Origin: Caballeronia grimmiae
GTDB lineage: Bacteria; Pseudomonadota; Gammaproteobacteria; Burkholderiales; Burkholderiaceae
Assembly (NCBI RefSeq): GCF_000698555.1
Contig: NZ_JFHE01000044.1
Location: forward strand, 1 to 41,204
Direction: 5' to 3'
DNA length: 41,204 nt
Below are positions 1 to 10,541 of the stretch, piece after piece. Made by a program: the position numbers and the translations under genes. Position 1 is the stretch's first letter, and each line of letters starts with the position of its first letter. The notes beneath the pieces were generated by a model. It was not told where the DNA came from. It saw only the letters and a program-made list of their open reading frames with translations, and made no database searches.

Positions 1-470
1 AGCACGGCGGCGCGAACGAAGTCGCGTTCGAGATCCAGTCGCGCTATCAAACCCCCGACGAAGCCGAAGCGGACATTCGCCGCCGCGTCGAGAACAAGGA
101 AGTGGTGATCGGCTTCGGGCATCCGGTCTATACGATCTCCGATCCGCGCAACAAGGTCATCAAGGAAGTCGCGAAGTCGCTGTCGACCGAAGCCGGCGAC
201 ACGAAGCTCTTCGATATCGCCGAGCGCCTCGAATCGGTCATGTGGGACGCGAAGAAGATGTTCCCGAACCTCGACTGGTTCAGCGCGGTTTCGTATCACA
301 TGATGGGCGTGCCCACCGCGATGTTCACGCCGCTCTTCGTCATTTCGCGCACGTCGGGCTGGAGCGCGCACATCATCGAGCAGCGTATCGACAACAAGAT
401 CATCCGCCCGAGCGCAAATTACACGGGGCCGGATGACCTCGGGTTCGTGCCGCTGGCGCAGCGCGTCTGA
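1..470 (+). CDS. prpC: 2-methylcitrate synthase, C-terminal part
   Basis: This condenses propionyl-CoA with oxaloacetate to 2-methylcitrate, the first step of the 2-methylcitrate cycle in the cytoplasm. The reading frame is open from the window edge (first whole codon at base 3), so the N-terminal part lies outside. The visible piece starts with HGGANE, which carries a citrate-synthase catalytic histidine. It continues with GFGHPVY (second catalytic histidine) and PNLDWFSA (catalytic aspartate), and ends at a TGA. The same motifs occur in ordinary citrate synthase. PrpC is preferred because acnD and prpF follow directly on the same strand, the usual propionate operon order in beta-proteobacteria. 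Confidence 0.93.
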   Translation, partial: HGGANEVAFEIQSRYQTPDEAEADIRRRVENKEVVIGFGHPVYTISDPRNKVIKEVAKSLSTEAGDTKLFDIAERLESVMWDAKKMFPNLDWFSAVSYHMMGVPTAMFTPLFVISRTSGWSAHIIEQRIDNKIIRPSANYTGPDDLGFVPLAQRV

Positions 471-523
471 CATCCGTTATGCTCGCTGCCGCAACCCTCG
501 AATCCATTCCGGGCCTTTGGGCT

Positions 524-3121
<2,598 letters not shown>

Positions 3122-3162
3122 GCGCGCTTTACTCGACCCAGCACCGGATCACAAGAATCGAC

Positions 3163-4344
3163 ATGACTCACGCACCGCAGATCAGGATTCCCGCCACCTA
3201 CATGCGCGGCGGCACGAGTAAAGGCGTGTTCTTCCGTCTGAAAGACCTGCCCGAAGCCGCGCGCGTGCCCGGCCCCGCACGCGACGCGCTGCTGATGCGC
3301 GTCATCGGCAGCCCCGATCCGTACGGCAAGCAGATCGACGGCATGGGCGGCGCGACGTCCAGCACCAGCAAGACGGTGATCGTCGCGAAGAGCAGCCGGC
3401 CGGATCATGATGTCGATTACCTGTTCGGTCAGGTGGCCATCGACAAGCCCTTCGTCGACTGGAGCGGCAACTGCGGCAACCTTTCCGCCGCCGTGGGGCC
3501 GTTCGCGATCGCGAGCGGCCTGATCGATGCGAGCCGCGTGCCGGATAACGGCGTGGCCGTCGTGCGTATCTGGCAGGCGAACATCGGCAAGACGATCATC
3601 GCGCATGTCCCGATGACGAACGGCGCGGTGCAGGAAACGGGCGGTTTCGAACTCGACGGCGTGACCTTCCCCGCCGCCGAAGTGCAGCTCGAATTCATGG
3701 ACCCGGCTGCCGAGGAAGACGGCGCGGGCGGCGCGATGTTCCCGACGGGCAATCTGATCGACGCGCTCGACGTGCCGGGCATCGGCACCCTGACGGCGAC
3801 GATGATCAACGCGGGCATCCCGACCATCTTCGTGAACGCCGAGGAAATCGGCTACACGGGCGCCGAGTTGCAGGACGCGATCAACACCAACCCCGCCGCG
3901 CTCGTGATGCTCGAAACGATCCGCGCGCACGGCGCGGTCCGCATGGGCCTCATGGGACATATCGACGAAATCGCGAGCCGGCAGCATACGCCGAAGATCG
4001 CGTTCGTCGCGAAGCCCGCGAGTTATGTCGCGTCCAGCGGCAAGCGGGTGGCCGCCGAGGACATCGACTTGCTGGTGCGGGCGGTGTCGATGGGCAAGCT
4101 GCATCACGCGATGATGGGAACCGCCGCGGTAGCGATCGGCGCGGCGGCGGCGATTTCCGGCACGCTGGTCAATCAGGCCGCGGGCGGCGGCGTGCGTGAG
4201 GTCGTGCGATTCGGACACCCTTCGGGCACGTTGCGCGTCGGTGCGCAGGCGAGCGAAGCCGATGGCAAGTGGACCGTCACGAAGGCGATCATGAGCCGCA
4301 GCGCGCGCATATTGATGGAGGGCTGGGTGCGCGTGCCGCAGTGA
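3163..4344 (+). CDS. prpF: 2-methylaconitate cis-trans isomerase (PrpF)
   Basis: PrpF isomerises the 2-methylaconitate made by AcnD so that an aconitase can hydrate it to 2-methylisocitrate. The protein is 393 residues, close to the family norm, with the diaminopimelate-epimerase-like fold typical of PrpF. Visible family motifs are MRGGTSKG at 14-21, the lysine-containing SSTSK ending at K70, and WSGNCGN with C104. A lysine and a cysteine in these places are implicated in catalysis in studied PrpF proteins. The start is the ATG at 3163 (MTHAPQIRIP); the longer open frame upstream only overlaps acnD. The ribosome site is weak, which would fit coupling to acnD translation. Confidence 0.94.
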   Translation: MTHAPQIRIPATYMRGGTSKGVFFRLKDLPEAARVPGPARDALLMRVIGSPDPYGKQIDGMGGATSSTSKTVIVAKSSRPDHDVDYLFGQVAIDKPFVDWSGNCGNLSAAVGPFAIASGLIDASRVPDNGVAVVRIWQANIGKTIIAHVPMTNGAVQETGGFELDGVTFPAAEVQLEFMDPAAEEDGAGGAMFPTGNLIDALDVPGIGTLTATMINAGIPTIFVNAEEIGYTGAELQDAINTNPAALVMLETIRAHGAVRMGLMGHIDEIASRQHTPKIAFVAKPASYVASSGKRVAAEDIDLLVRAVSMGKLHHAMMGTAAVAIGAAAAISGTLVNQAAGGGVREVVRFGHPSGTLRVGAQASEADGKWTVTKAIMSRSARILMEGWVRVPQ

Positions 4345-4386
4345 GCGGTGGCGCGCTTAGTTGACCCGCTTGCTTAACGCGCTTGG

Positions 4387-5481
4387 TCATCGCGCCTGGA
4401 CCAACGTCCCGCCCGAGGCCCGGCGCAAGGACCCGAGTGTTTCCCATCCCAGATCGGAGAAGCACGGGCCTTGCGTGGCTTCGCCGAACTTGACGTCGTT
4501 GTGTTCGGCGTTCCATTCGAGCACCACGACTTGCCCGTTCGCATCCACGGTGACGTCCCAGCCGATGCAGCGCGCAAACGGCACTTTCGCATGCAGCTCG
4601 ATGACCTTGCCGACGCACTCCGCAAACGCGGGCAGCGTCAAGCCGCTGAACGCGACCTTCGAGTCGGGGTGCGCGTCGACATCGGTCCAGTCGTTCAGAT
4701 AGCCCCTGCTCGACAGGCGGCCGCTTTTCAGATCGACCGCGACGCAGACTTCGCTGTCGGGGCGGATATAAGTGTCCGTTGCCCGTCCGAGCCGCAAGAA
4801 GCAGGCGCGCAACGAGATGCGACCGGCATCGTCGACGACGGTCGTCAGACGCACCGTGGCGACCGCCTTCGATGCGAACTGATCGAACCACTTATGCTGC
4901 ACGATGAACCGCTGCAACACGCCGTTGCCGAGCGACTTGATCTGCGCGACGCGGAAGTCCTTGCGATCCAGCAGAAAGACGCCCCTGCCCTGCGATGACT
5001 GATCGAGCTTGAACGCGACGCGCTCGCTCGTGCTGAAGACGAGGTCGGCGACCTCGGACTCGGGAATCGCGATGTGATCGGACGAAAAGAACATACCGTT
5101 CACGTAGTACGCGATATCCGGGAACACGTCGTCGCGAAAGAGCAGCCGGGAGACGGGCTTCAGATGCGACATCTGTCCGTAGAGGCCCTTCAGCTTCGGC
5201 ACGACTACCCAGCCGTAATAGTTGTCCGGAATCCAGCCTTCCCGGAAGGTGCCGGTGAACGCGGTATAGGCCTGCAGCCACGGTGCGTAGCACGCGTCGC
5301 CGAAGACATCACGTGCGTAGGCATCGGCGAGCGCCAGTTGAGCGGGGTCCGTCCTTCCATGCCGGCTTTCTATCGCCCGCCGAATGCTTCGCGCCTCGAC
5401 GCCATGCCGCCAATGAAACCTTCGACATGCAAGGTTTCGCCATGATCCTTTGACAAGCGTCTCGACATGCTTCGGTGACAT
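4387..5481 (-). CDS. ATP-grasp family protein (sugar-transfer-associated type)
   Basis: This predicted cytoplasmic ATP-grasp enzyme has 364 residues from the chosen start MSPKHVETL; upstream codons to 5556 remain open but look non-coding. The C-terminal half has the ATP-grasp core: FKLDQSSQGRGVFLL (nucleotide-binding lysine and glycine loop) and CIGWDVTVDANGQVVVLEWNAEHND, whose acidic and Asn residues usually hold the metal ions. The overall pattern resembles the ATP-grasp proteins found near sugar-transfer or surface-polysaccharide genes. These enzymes join a carboxylate to an amine, thiol or imine using ATP, but the substrate cannot be read here. It stands alone, convergent with prpF, with no polysaccharide genes beside it. 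Confidence 0.72.
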   Translation of the reverse strand: MSPKHVETLVKGSWRNLACRRFHWRHGVEARSIRRAIESRHGRTDPAQLALADAYARDVFGDACYAPWLQAYTAFTGTFREGWIPDNYYGWVVVPKLKGLYGQMSHLKPVSRLLFRDDVFPDIAYYVNGMFFSSDHIAIPESEVADLVFSTSERVAFKLDQSSQGRGVFLLDRKDFRVAQIKSLGNGVLQRFIVQHKWFDQFASKAVATVRLTTVVDDAGRISLRACFLRLGRATDTYIRPDSEVCVAVDLKSGRLSSRGYLNDWTDVDAHPDSKVAFSGLTLPAFAECVGKVIELHAKVPFARCIGWDVTVDANGQVVVLEWNAEHNDVKFGEATQGPCFSDLGWETLGSLRRASGGTLVQAR

Positions 5482-5818
5482 AGAACGATTGATCCGTTTC
5501 TGGGACGTGCGACAGGTTAACCAGTGCGACCTGATGGGACGCTTAATGAAGCGCAAATTGGCGGAAAAGCGCTGTCGATTGACGCGGCGTCGACGCTCGC
5601 GGGCTGCACGTCTGCAAGTACAGGGCCTTTATTACGAACGAGTCAGTCATTCATAAGCTGATCGTAAGGAATCCTTTGTCTGCCAGGCTTACTCAAATCG
5701 GGCGCGGTATCGTGCGAGGAAAGACGGGATCGCAGCTTGCTAAGTCTGCCGTCTGCACGCGGAGCTTTGCCACTATGCCCGGAGAGTCCGCTGCTCACCT
5801 ACATTCGGAGAGGACACG
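5482..5818. other. 337-base non-coding stretch between divergent genes
   Basis: This stretch separates the leftward ATP-grasp gene from the rightward small secreted protein, so it should hold two divergent promoters. A short open frame at 5450-5656 has no family signal, poor codon use and no ribosome site, and I do not accept it. The only clear signal is a Shine-Dalgarno-like GGAGAGGA just before the ATG at 5819. I see no convincing -35/-10 pair, RNA gene or repeat. Confidence 0.5.
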
Positions 5819-6049
5819 ATGAAGACTGCAACGAAGTACCTCGTAACGACCGCTCTCGCGCTGGGCCTGTCCACGGTTGCGCTCGCACAGGGCAATGCAG
5901 GTGGAACACCCGGCGGCAACGGCGCCGGCCGCGGCGGCGTGGGTATCGGCACGCCCAACGGCAATGGCGAAACCGGCACGCCGTCCGGCCCGACCGGCAA
6001 GCATTCAGCGCCGCCGAAGCGCCACCATAAGGCGAAGAAGACGAGTTGA
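5819..6049 (+). CDS. Small exported Gly/Asn-rich protein, unknown function
   Basis: This is a 76-residue protein with a strong signal peptide (basic MKTATK start, hydrophobic LVTTALALGLSTVALA) and a likely signal-peptidase cut after ALA near residue 23. The mature part is low-complexity Gly/Asn/Pro/Thr, for example GGTPGGNGAGRGG, and ends in a basic KRHHKAKK tail. A good ribosome site (GGAGAGGA) precedes the ATG. No enzyme motif is visible. It probably sits in the periplasm or outer envelope. Similar small Gly-rich exported proteins occur in Burkholderiaceae without known roles. The PRC-barrel gene 93 bases downstream may share its promoter. Confidence 0.7.
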   Translation: MKTATKYLVTTALALGLSTVALAQGNAGGTPGGNGAGRGGVGIGTPNGNGETGTPSGPTGKHSAPPKRHHKAKKTS

Positions 6050-6142
6050 GGCAAGCGCAACAGACAAGCCGGAAAGAGCATGTCGCGGCCCGGGCCCGGG
6101 ATTTGCGGCATGCGCCCGGTCTAACAACCATGAGACCTCGAT

Positions 6143-6574
6143 ATGAAACTCTTGCAGCGCCTCACCCTCGCGACCGTCATTGGAACCATCAGCCTGGGTG
6201 CTCATGCACAGGTGGCCGGCACGCAACCGCTCAGCGTTACCGTGCAGCAATCGCAAGCGCTACTGGAAGGATGGAGCACCAAGAAGAGCATCCTCGGCAA
6301 GTCGGTCTATAACGACAAGAACGAGAAGATCGGCTCGATCATGGATCTGGTGATTTCTCCCGACGCCACGGTGTCAGCCGCGATCATCTCCACCGGCGGA
6401 TTCCTCGGCGTGGCCACGCACGACGTTGCAGTGCCGATCGCTTCGCTGGAGCTTCGCAATGGCAACTTCTATCTGCCGGGCGCAACGAAGGACGCGCTCA
6501 AGAACACGCCGCAGTTCGAGTACAACAAGGTGAAGGCGCCGCCGAAGCCGAAGAAGCTGAAAGAAGGCCAATAA
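6143..6574 (+). CDS. Exported PRC-barrel domain protein
   Basis: The 143-residue protein has a signal peptide (MKLLQRLTLATVIGTISLGAHA, likely cut after AHA near residue 22) and one PRC-barrel domain at about 45-125 (WSTKKSILGKSVYNDKNEKIGSIMDLVISPD). PRC barrels are small beta domains that act as adaptor or binding modules, as in photosynthetic reaction centre H and RimM. Exported single-domain forms are common in Burkholderiales and mostly uncharacterised. The C-terminus is a Lys/Pro tail (KAPPKPKKLKEGQ) that may touch nucleic acid, cell wall or acidic polymer. No strong ribosome site precedes the ATG, so translation may depend on the upstream small gene. Confidence 0.83.
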   Translation: MKLLQRLTLATVIGTISLGAHAQVAGTQPLSVTVQQSQALLEGWSTKKSILGKSVYNDKNEKIGSIMDLVISPDATVSAAIISTGGFLGVATHDVAVPIASLELRNGNFYLPGATKDALKNTPQFEYNKVKAPPKPKKLKEGQ

Positions 6575-6610
6575 CGCATCGAGCGGATCGATGATGGGCG
6601 CAGCCTTTCT

Positions 6611-7522
6611 TCATCGGTCCGCTTTCACCACCCGCTCGAACGCCTCCCTGACATCCACGCAAAACGCCTCGGCCACGACGGGCATCGGCTGGGCCGCATT
6701 GGTCACGATGCAGAAGTGATCAGGCACCTCGGGCGTGAAGCGCCTCACCGCGACGCGTTCCCTCGCATACGCGGCAGTGACCGGATCGATCAACGCGACG
6801 CCCGCGCCGTTCGCGACCAGCGCGACGATCGCCTGCGACAGTTGCGCTTCGATCACGAGATCACGCGAAACGCCCGCTTCGACGAACACGCGATCGATGG
6901 CGCTGCGCGCATCGAAGCTCTGCGGAAACGAGATAAAGCGCTCGCCGCGTAAATCGGCGGCACGCAACGACGCGCGCCGTGCAAGACGATGCTTGCGCGG
7001 CACGATGCATCGCATTACCGCGTTCGAAAGCCGCTCGCTTCTCACGGCGGGATGCGGGATCGGTTCGGCGATCAGCCCGACATCGCACTGGCCGGACGCC
7101 ACCTTTTCCACCACCGTGGTCGCGCTATGCGCAAGCAGGCTGACGTCGATGCCCGCATGACGCTCGGCAAAACGCGCAATCACCGCCGGCAGCAGGTCGA
7201 GCGCCACCGCAGGCGATCCCGCCACCCGCAACGAGCCGCGCCGCATCGCGCGAATCTGCTGCGCCGCGAGCGTGATGCGGTCCATGCCGACGAACGCGCG
7301 CTCGACTTCCTCGAACAGCACGCGCGCCTCCGCCGTCGGCACCAGCCGGCCCTGCTGCCGCTCGAACAGCACGAAGCCGACGCGGCTCTCCAGATCAGCG
7401 AGAAGGCGGCTCACGGCGGGCTGCGAAACATGCAGCGATTCGGCGGCGCTCGTCACCGTACGGCGCAGCATGACCGCGCGAAACGCTTCGATCTGGCGAA
7501 TCTTGAGTGCTGTCGTATCCAT
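6611..7522 (-). CDS. LysR-family transcriptional regulator
   Basis: This 303-residue LysR regulator has a winged helix-turn-helix at about residues 5-64 (TSAAESLHVSQPAVSRLLADLESRVGFVLFERQ). A periplasmic-binding-protein-like effector domain fills the rest. It is divergent from the amine or opine dehydrogenase operon starting at 7623, with 100 bases between, so it most likely controls that operon and itself. The effector domain is close in style to regulators of opine and amino-acid catabolism (OccR/NocR type), which fits the neighbours, but the ligand cannot be read from sequence. Confidence 0.9.
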   Translation of the reverse strand: MDTTALKIRQIEAFRAVMLRRTVTSAAESLHVSQPAVSRLLADLESRVGFVLFERQQGRLVPTAEARVLFEEVERAFVGMDRITLAAQQIRAMRRGSLRVAGSPAVALDLLPAVIARFAERHAGIDVSLLAHSATTVVEKVASGQCDVGLIAEPIPHPAVRSERLSNAVMRCIVPRKHRLARRASLRAADLRGERFISFPQSFDARSAIDRVFVEAGVSRDLVIEAQLSQAIVALVANGAGVALIDPVTAAYARERVAVRRFTPEVPDHFCIVTNAAQPMPVVAEAFCVDVREAFERVVKADR

Positions 7523-7535
7523 AACATTGGATTAT
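7521..7535. promoter_or_regulatory. LysR-type T-N11-A dyad
   Basis: ATAA-N7-TTAT is an imperfectly spaced inverted repeat that fits the LysR T-N11-A box. It overlaps the start codon of the LysR gene and lies 88 bases before the dehydrogenase start, a position that suits autoregulation. AT content is high for this genome. Binding is inferred. Confidence 0.4.
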
Positions 7536-7622
7536 AGGCGACGCATGAACCGGCATTTGACGCCGATTTTCGTCGCGTTCAAAGTGCCATCGGATACATG
7601 ACATAGGCAGGAAAGGCATTCG

Positions 7623-8768
7623 ATGCACGAGAAACAGGCCCATAACAACGCGCGTCACTACGACGTGATCGTCGCGGGCGGCGGGCTCGTCGGCATGGCG
7701 ATCGCATATGGGATCGCTCGCACGGGCAAGCGCGTCGCGGTATGCGACGGCGCGGACTCGGCGCATCGCGCGGCGCGTGGCAACTTCGGGCTCGTATGGG
7801 TGCAGGGCAAGGGCAGCCGCTGCCTGCCTTACGCGCAGTGGTCGCGCGAATCGTCCGCGCGCTGGAGCGCGTTCGCGGCGCAATTGCAGCGCGAGACCGG
7901 CGTCGATGCGGGCTTCGAGCGGCCCGGCGGCATCGAACTGTGCGAGACCGCCGAGCAGCTCGATGCGGGGCATCGCTTGCTCGAATCGATCCGCGCGCAG
8001 GATGCGTCGCTCACTTACGAAGTGCTCGATATCAAGGCGCTGAAGGCGCGCGTGCCGACCGCCTCGGACGCCCTGGCCGGCGCGCTCTACTCGCCTCACG
8101 ACGGCCATGCGAGCCCGCTTTACACGCTGCGCGCGATGCAGGAAGCGTTTCAGCTTCACGGCGGCGCGTATCTGCCGCGCAACGAGGTTCGTGCGATTCG
8201 TCCCCGCGCGGGCCGCTTCGAAGTCGATACGGCGAGCGGCACGCTCGAAGCGGAGCGCGTCGTGCTGGCCGCCGGTCTCGACAACGCGCGGCTCGCGCCG
8301 ATGGTCGGCATGCACGCGCCGATCACGCCGCTGCGCGGTCAGATCATGGTGACCGAGCGGCTGCAACCGTTTCTCGACTATCCGACGCTCGTCGTCCGTC
8401 AGACGCGCGAAGGCTCGGTCCTGCTGGGCGATTCGGCGGAACCGGCCGGCTTCGACGATGGCCAGACGCGCGCCGTGATGGCCGATATCGCGCGGCGCGC
8501 ACGCACCGCGTTTCCGCTGCTCGCGCATGCGCGCATCGTGCGGTCGTGGGGCGCGCTGCGCATCATGACGCCGGACGGCCTGCCGGTCTACGAAGAATCG
8601 TCCGCGCATCCCGGCGCGTTCCTCGCCATCTGTCATAGCGGCGTGACGCTCGCCGCCGCGCACGCGGATGTCATCGCGCCGTGGATCGCGGGCGGCGGCA
8701 AGCCTGCGATCCTTCATCCTTTCGTCGCTACACGCTTTTCGAATCCGACCGATGCCCACGCTCTTTGA
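7623..8768 (+). CDS. FAD-dependent amine/opine dehydrogenase subunit (DAO family)
   Basis: This 381-residue flavoprotein of the D-amino-acid-oxidase/DadA fold has an N-terminal FAD-binding GGGLVG at 19-24. Its C-terminal half is typical of the family (RSWGALRIMTPDGLPVYEES and CHSGVTLAAAHA). In related systems this subunit oxidises the C-N bond of an opine, hydroxyproline, glycine or similar amine. It passes electrons to two partner subunits, a small ferredoxin and a second flavin/iron-sulfur protein, which are encoded next here. The ATG follows an AGGAAAGG ribosome site. Candidate roles are octopine/nopaline-type oxidase, D-hydroxyproline dehydrogenase, or a homologue of the HcnC subunit of cyanide synthase. 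The family is clear but the substrate is not. Confidence 0.85.
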   Translation: MHEKQAHNNARHYDVIVAGGGLVGMAIAYGIARTGKRVAVCDGADSAHRAARGNFGLVWVQGKGSRCLPYAQWSRESSARWSAFAAQLQRETGVDAGFERPGGIELCETAEQLDAGHRLLESIRAQDASLTYEVLDIKALKARVPTASDALAGALYSPHDGHASPLYTLRAMQEAFQLHGGAYLPRNEVRAIRPRAGRFEVDTASGTLEAERVVLAAGLDNARLAPMVGMHAPITPLRGQIMVTERLQPFLDYPTLVVRQTREGSVLLGDSAEPAGFDDGQTRAVMADIARRARTAFPLLAHARIVRSWGALRIMTPDGLPVYEESSAHPGAFLAICHSGVTLAAAHADVIAPWIAGGGKPAILHPFVATRFSNPTDAHAL

Positions 8769-9054
8769 ACCCCTCGCCACCATGCCGGCACGCACCGTCC
8801 GCATCGACATCGACGGTACCGAGCGGCACGTGCCGACGCATTACTCGATCGCTGCCGCACTGCTCGAAAGCGGCGCAGCCGCGTGCCGCACGACGCCCGT
8901 GAGCGGCACGGCGCGCGGCCCGTTCTGCATGATGGGCGTGTGCTTCGACTGCCTCGTCGAAGTCGATGGCGTGCCGAACGTGCAGGCCTGCATGACGCGC
9001 GTGCGCGACGGCATGCGGGTGCGCGCGATGAGCGGCAAAGCGAGGCTCGCATGA
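8752..9054 (+). CDS. Small [2Fe-2S] ferredoxin subunit of the dehydrogenase
   Basis: A 100-residue ferredoxin-like subunit with the classic plant-type ligand spacing C59-x4-C64-x2-C67-x12-C80 (GPFCMMGVCFDC ... QACM). In HcnA/OoxA-type complexes it relays electrons between the two flavoprotein subunits. The start is the ATG at 8752, which overlaps the end of the upstream gene by 17 bases; a second in-frame ATG at 8782 would give 90 residues and is also possible. Its end overlaps the next gene by ATGA. These overlaps point to tightly coupled translation of one complex. Confidence 0.87.
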   Translation: MPTLFEPLATMPARTVRIDIDGTERHVPTHYSIAAALLESGAAACRTTPVSGTARGPFCMMGVCFDCLVEVDGVPNVQACMTRVRDGMRVRAMSGKARLA

Positions 9055-10496
9055 CGCAGGTGAAGTGCGATCTGCTGATCGTCGGCGCGGGACCGGCGGG
9101 CATGTCGGCGGCGATCGAAGCGCGTGCGGCGGGCCTCGATGTCGTCGTCGCCGACGAAGGCAACGCGCCCGGCGGGCAGATTTATCGCGACGCGGCGCAA
9201 TCGCCGCTCGCCGATGCGACCGTCCTCGGCGACGACTATCTCGCCGGACGCGCGCTCATCGAACGGTTCGCCGGCAGCGGTGCGAAGCATCTCGCTCGCT
9301 GCGTGGTCTGGCAGGTCGCGTTCGAAGACGGCCGCGTGATCGCGATGCTGACGCGCAAGCCCCACGATGAACGAGGTGGCACGCTCGAAGTCACGGCGCG
9401 CGCGGTGCTGATCGCGACCGGCGCGCAGGAACGTCCGTGGCCCGTGCAGGGATGGACGCTGCCGGGTGTGATGGGCATCGGCGCGGCGCAAACGCTGCTC
9501 AAGTCATCGGGACTCGCGCCGTCGCAGGATGCGGTGCTGGCGGGCAGCGGGCCGCTGTTATGGCTTTTCGCGTCGCAATTGCTGAAGGCGAGACGCCGTG
9601 TGTGCGCGATCGTCGATACCACGCCGTCACACGCCTGGCGCACCGCGCTGCCGCACGCATTGCCCGCGCTCGCCGGGGCCGACTATCTGCTCAAGGGCGT
9701 GCGCATGATGCGCGCGGTGAAGCAGGCCGGAACGCCGATTCATCGCGGCGCGTGCGCGTTTTCGATCGAAGGCGATGGCCGCGCAGAGAGCGTGCGTTTC
9801 GTCGATGCAAGCGGCGCGCAGCACGTCATTCGCACGTCGCTCGTGCTGCTGCATCAGGGCGTGATTCCATCGACACAACTGCCCCGGTCGCTTGGCTGCG
9901 AGCACGAGTGGGACGCGCCGTCCGCATGCTGGCGTCCCCGCACGGATGCGCGCGGGCGCTCCAGCGTCGAGCGCGTCTGGATTGCGGGCGATGGCGCGGG
10001 CATCGGCGGCGCCATCGCCGCGATGCACGCGGGCACGCTCGCGGCGCTCGACATTGCGCGCGAACTCGGCGCGCTCGACGCCGCGACGCGCGATGCACGC
10101 AACCGCCCCGCCGTGCGCGCGATGAAGCGCCATCTCGCCGTGCGCCCGCTGCTCGATGCGCTCTACACGCCGCCCGCCGCGCTGCGCCGTCCCGCCGACG
10201 GCGTGATCGTGTGCCGCTGCGAAGAAGTCAGCGCGGGCGAGATTCGCGGGATCGCGGCGCTCGGCTGTCAGGGACCGAATCAGATGAAGGCGTTTTCGCG
10301 CTGCGGCATGGGGCCGTGTCAGGGCCGATGGTGCGGCACGACGGTCAGCGAACTGATCGCACAAGTGCAGCAGCGTTCGGTCGGCGATGTCGGCTATTAC
10401 CGCATCCGCGCGCCGATCAAGCCCGTCACCATCGACGAGATCGCCGACTCCATCGCCCTCGACGACGACTTCACGCGCGGCGAATTCCCGAGCTGA
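9051..10496 (+). CDS. NAD(P)/FAD oxidoreductase subunit with C-terminal [2Fe-2S] BFD-like domain
   Basis: A 481-residue HcnB/OoxA-type subunit. An N-terminal dinucleotide-binding GAGPAGMSA at 12-20 and a second nucleotide fold around 160-300 mark the pyridine nucleotide-disulfide oxidoreductase family. The C-terminal part has a cysteine cluster C388-x-C390 and C418, C423, C428 (CRCEE ... RCGMGPCQGRWC) like BFD-type [2Fe-2S] domains. It should take electrons from the DAO-type subunit through the ferredoxin. The start is the ATG at 9051, inside the preceding stop (ATGA). The next gene, a binding protein, begins 45 bases after its stop. Confidence 0.87.
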   Translation: MTQVKCDLLIVGAGPAGMSAAIEARAAGLDVVVADEGNAPGGQIYRDAAQSPLADATVLGDDYLAGRALIERFAGSGAKHLARCVVWQVAFEDGRVIAMLTRKPHDERGGTLEVTARAVLIATGAQERPWPVQGWTLPGVMGIGAAQTLLKSSGLAPSQDAVLAGSGPLLWLFASQLLKARRRVCAIVDTTPSHAWRTALPHALPALAGADYLLKGVRMMRAVKQAGTPIHRGACAFSIEGDGRAESVRFVDASGAQHVIRTSLVLLHQGVIPSTQLPRSLGCEHEWDAPSACWRPRTDARGRSSVERVWIAGDGAGIGGAIAAMHAGTLAALDIARELGALDAATRDARNRPAVRAMKRHLAVRPLLDALYTPPAALRRPADGVIVCRCEEVSAGEIRGIAALGCQGPNQMKAFSRCGMGPCQGRWCGTTVSELIAQVQQRSVGDVGYYRIRAPIKPVTIDEIADSIALDDDFTRGEFPS

Positions 10497-10541
10497 TTGC
10501 AAGAACCGCCCACTCTAACGAACGCTAACTACGGAGCCTCA

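Noticed and set aside
5450..5656. 68-codon open frame upstream of the small secreted protein
   Set aside because: No ribosome site, overlaps the ATP-grasp start, Arg-rich, no signal peptide or family.
6086..6099. CCCGGGCCCGGG-like palindrome before the PRC-barrel gene
   Set aside because: Simple G/C palindrome expected by chance at this composition; no T run or regulator pattern.
7623..10496. Hydrogen cyanide synthase (hcnABC)
   Set aside because: The subunits are homologous, but gene order differs and the amino-acid binding protein and LysR context fit a catabolic dehydrogenase better.
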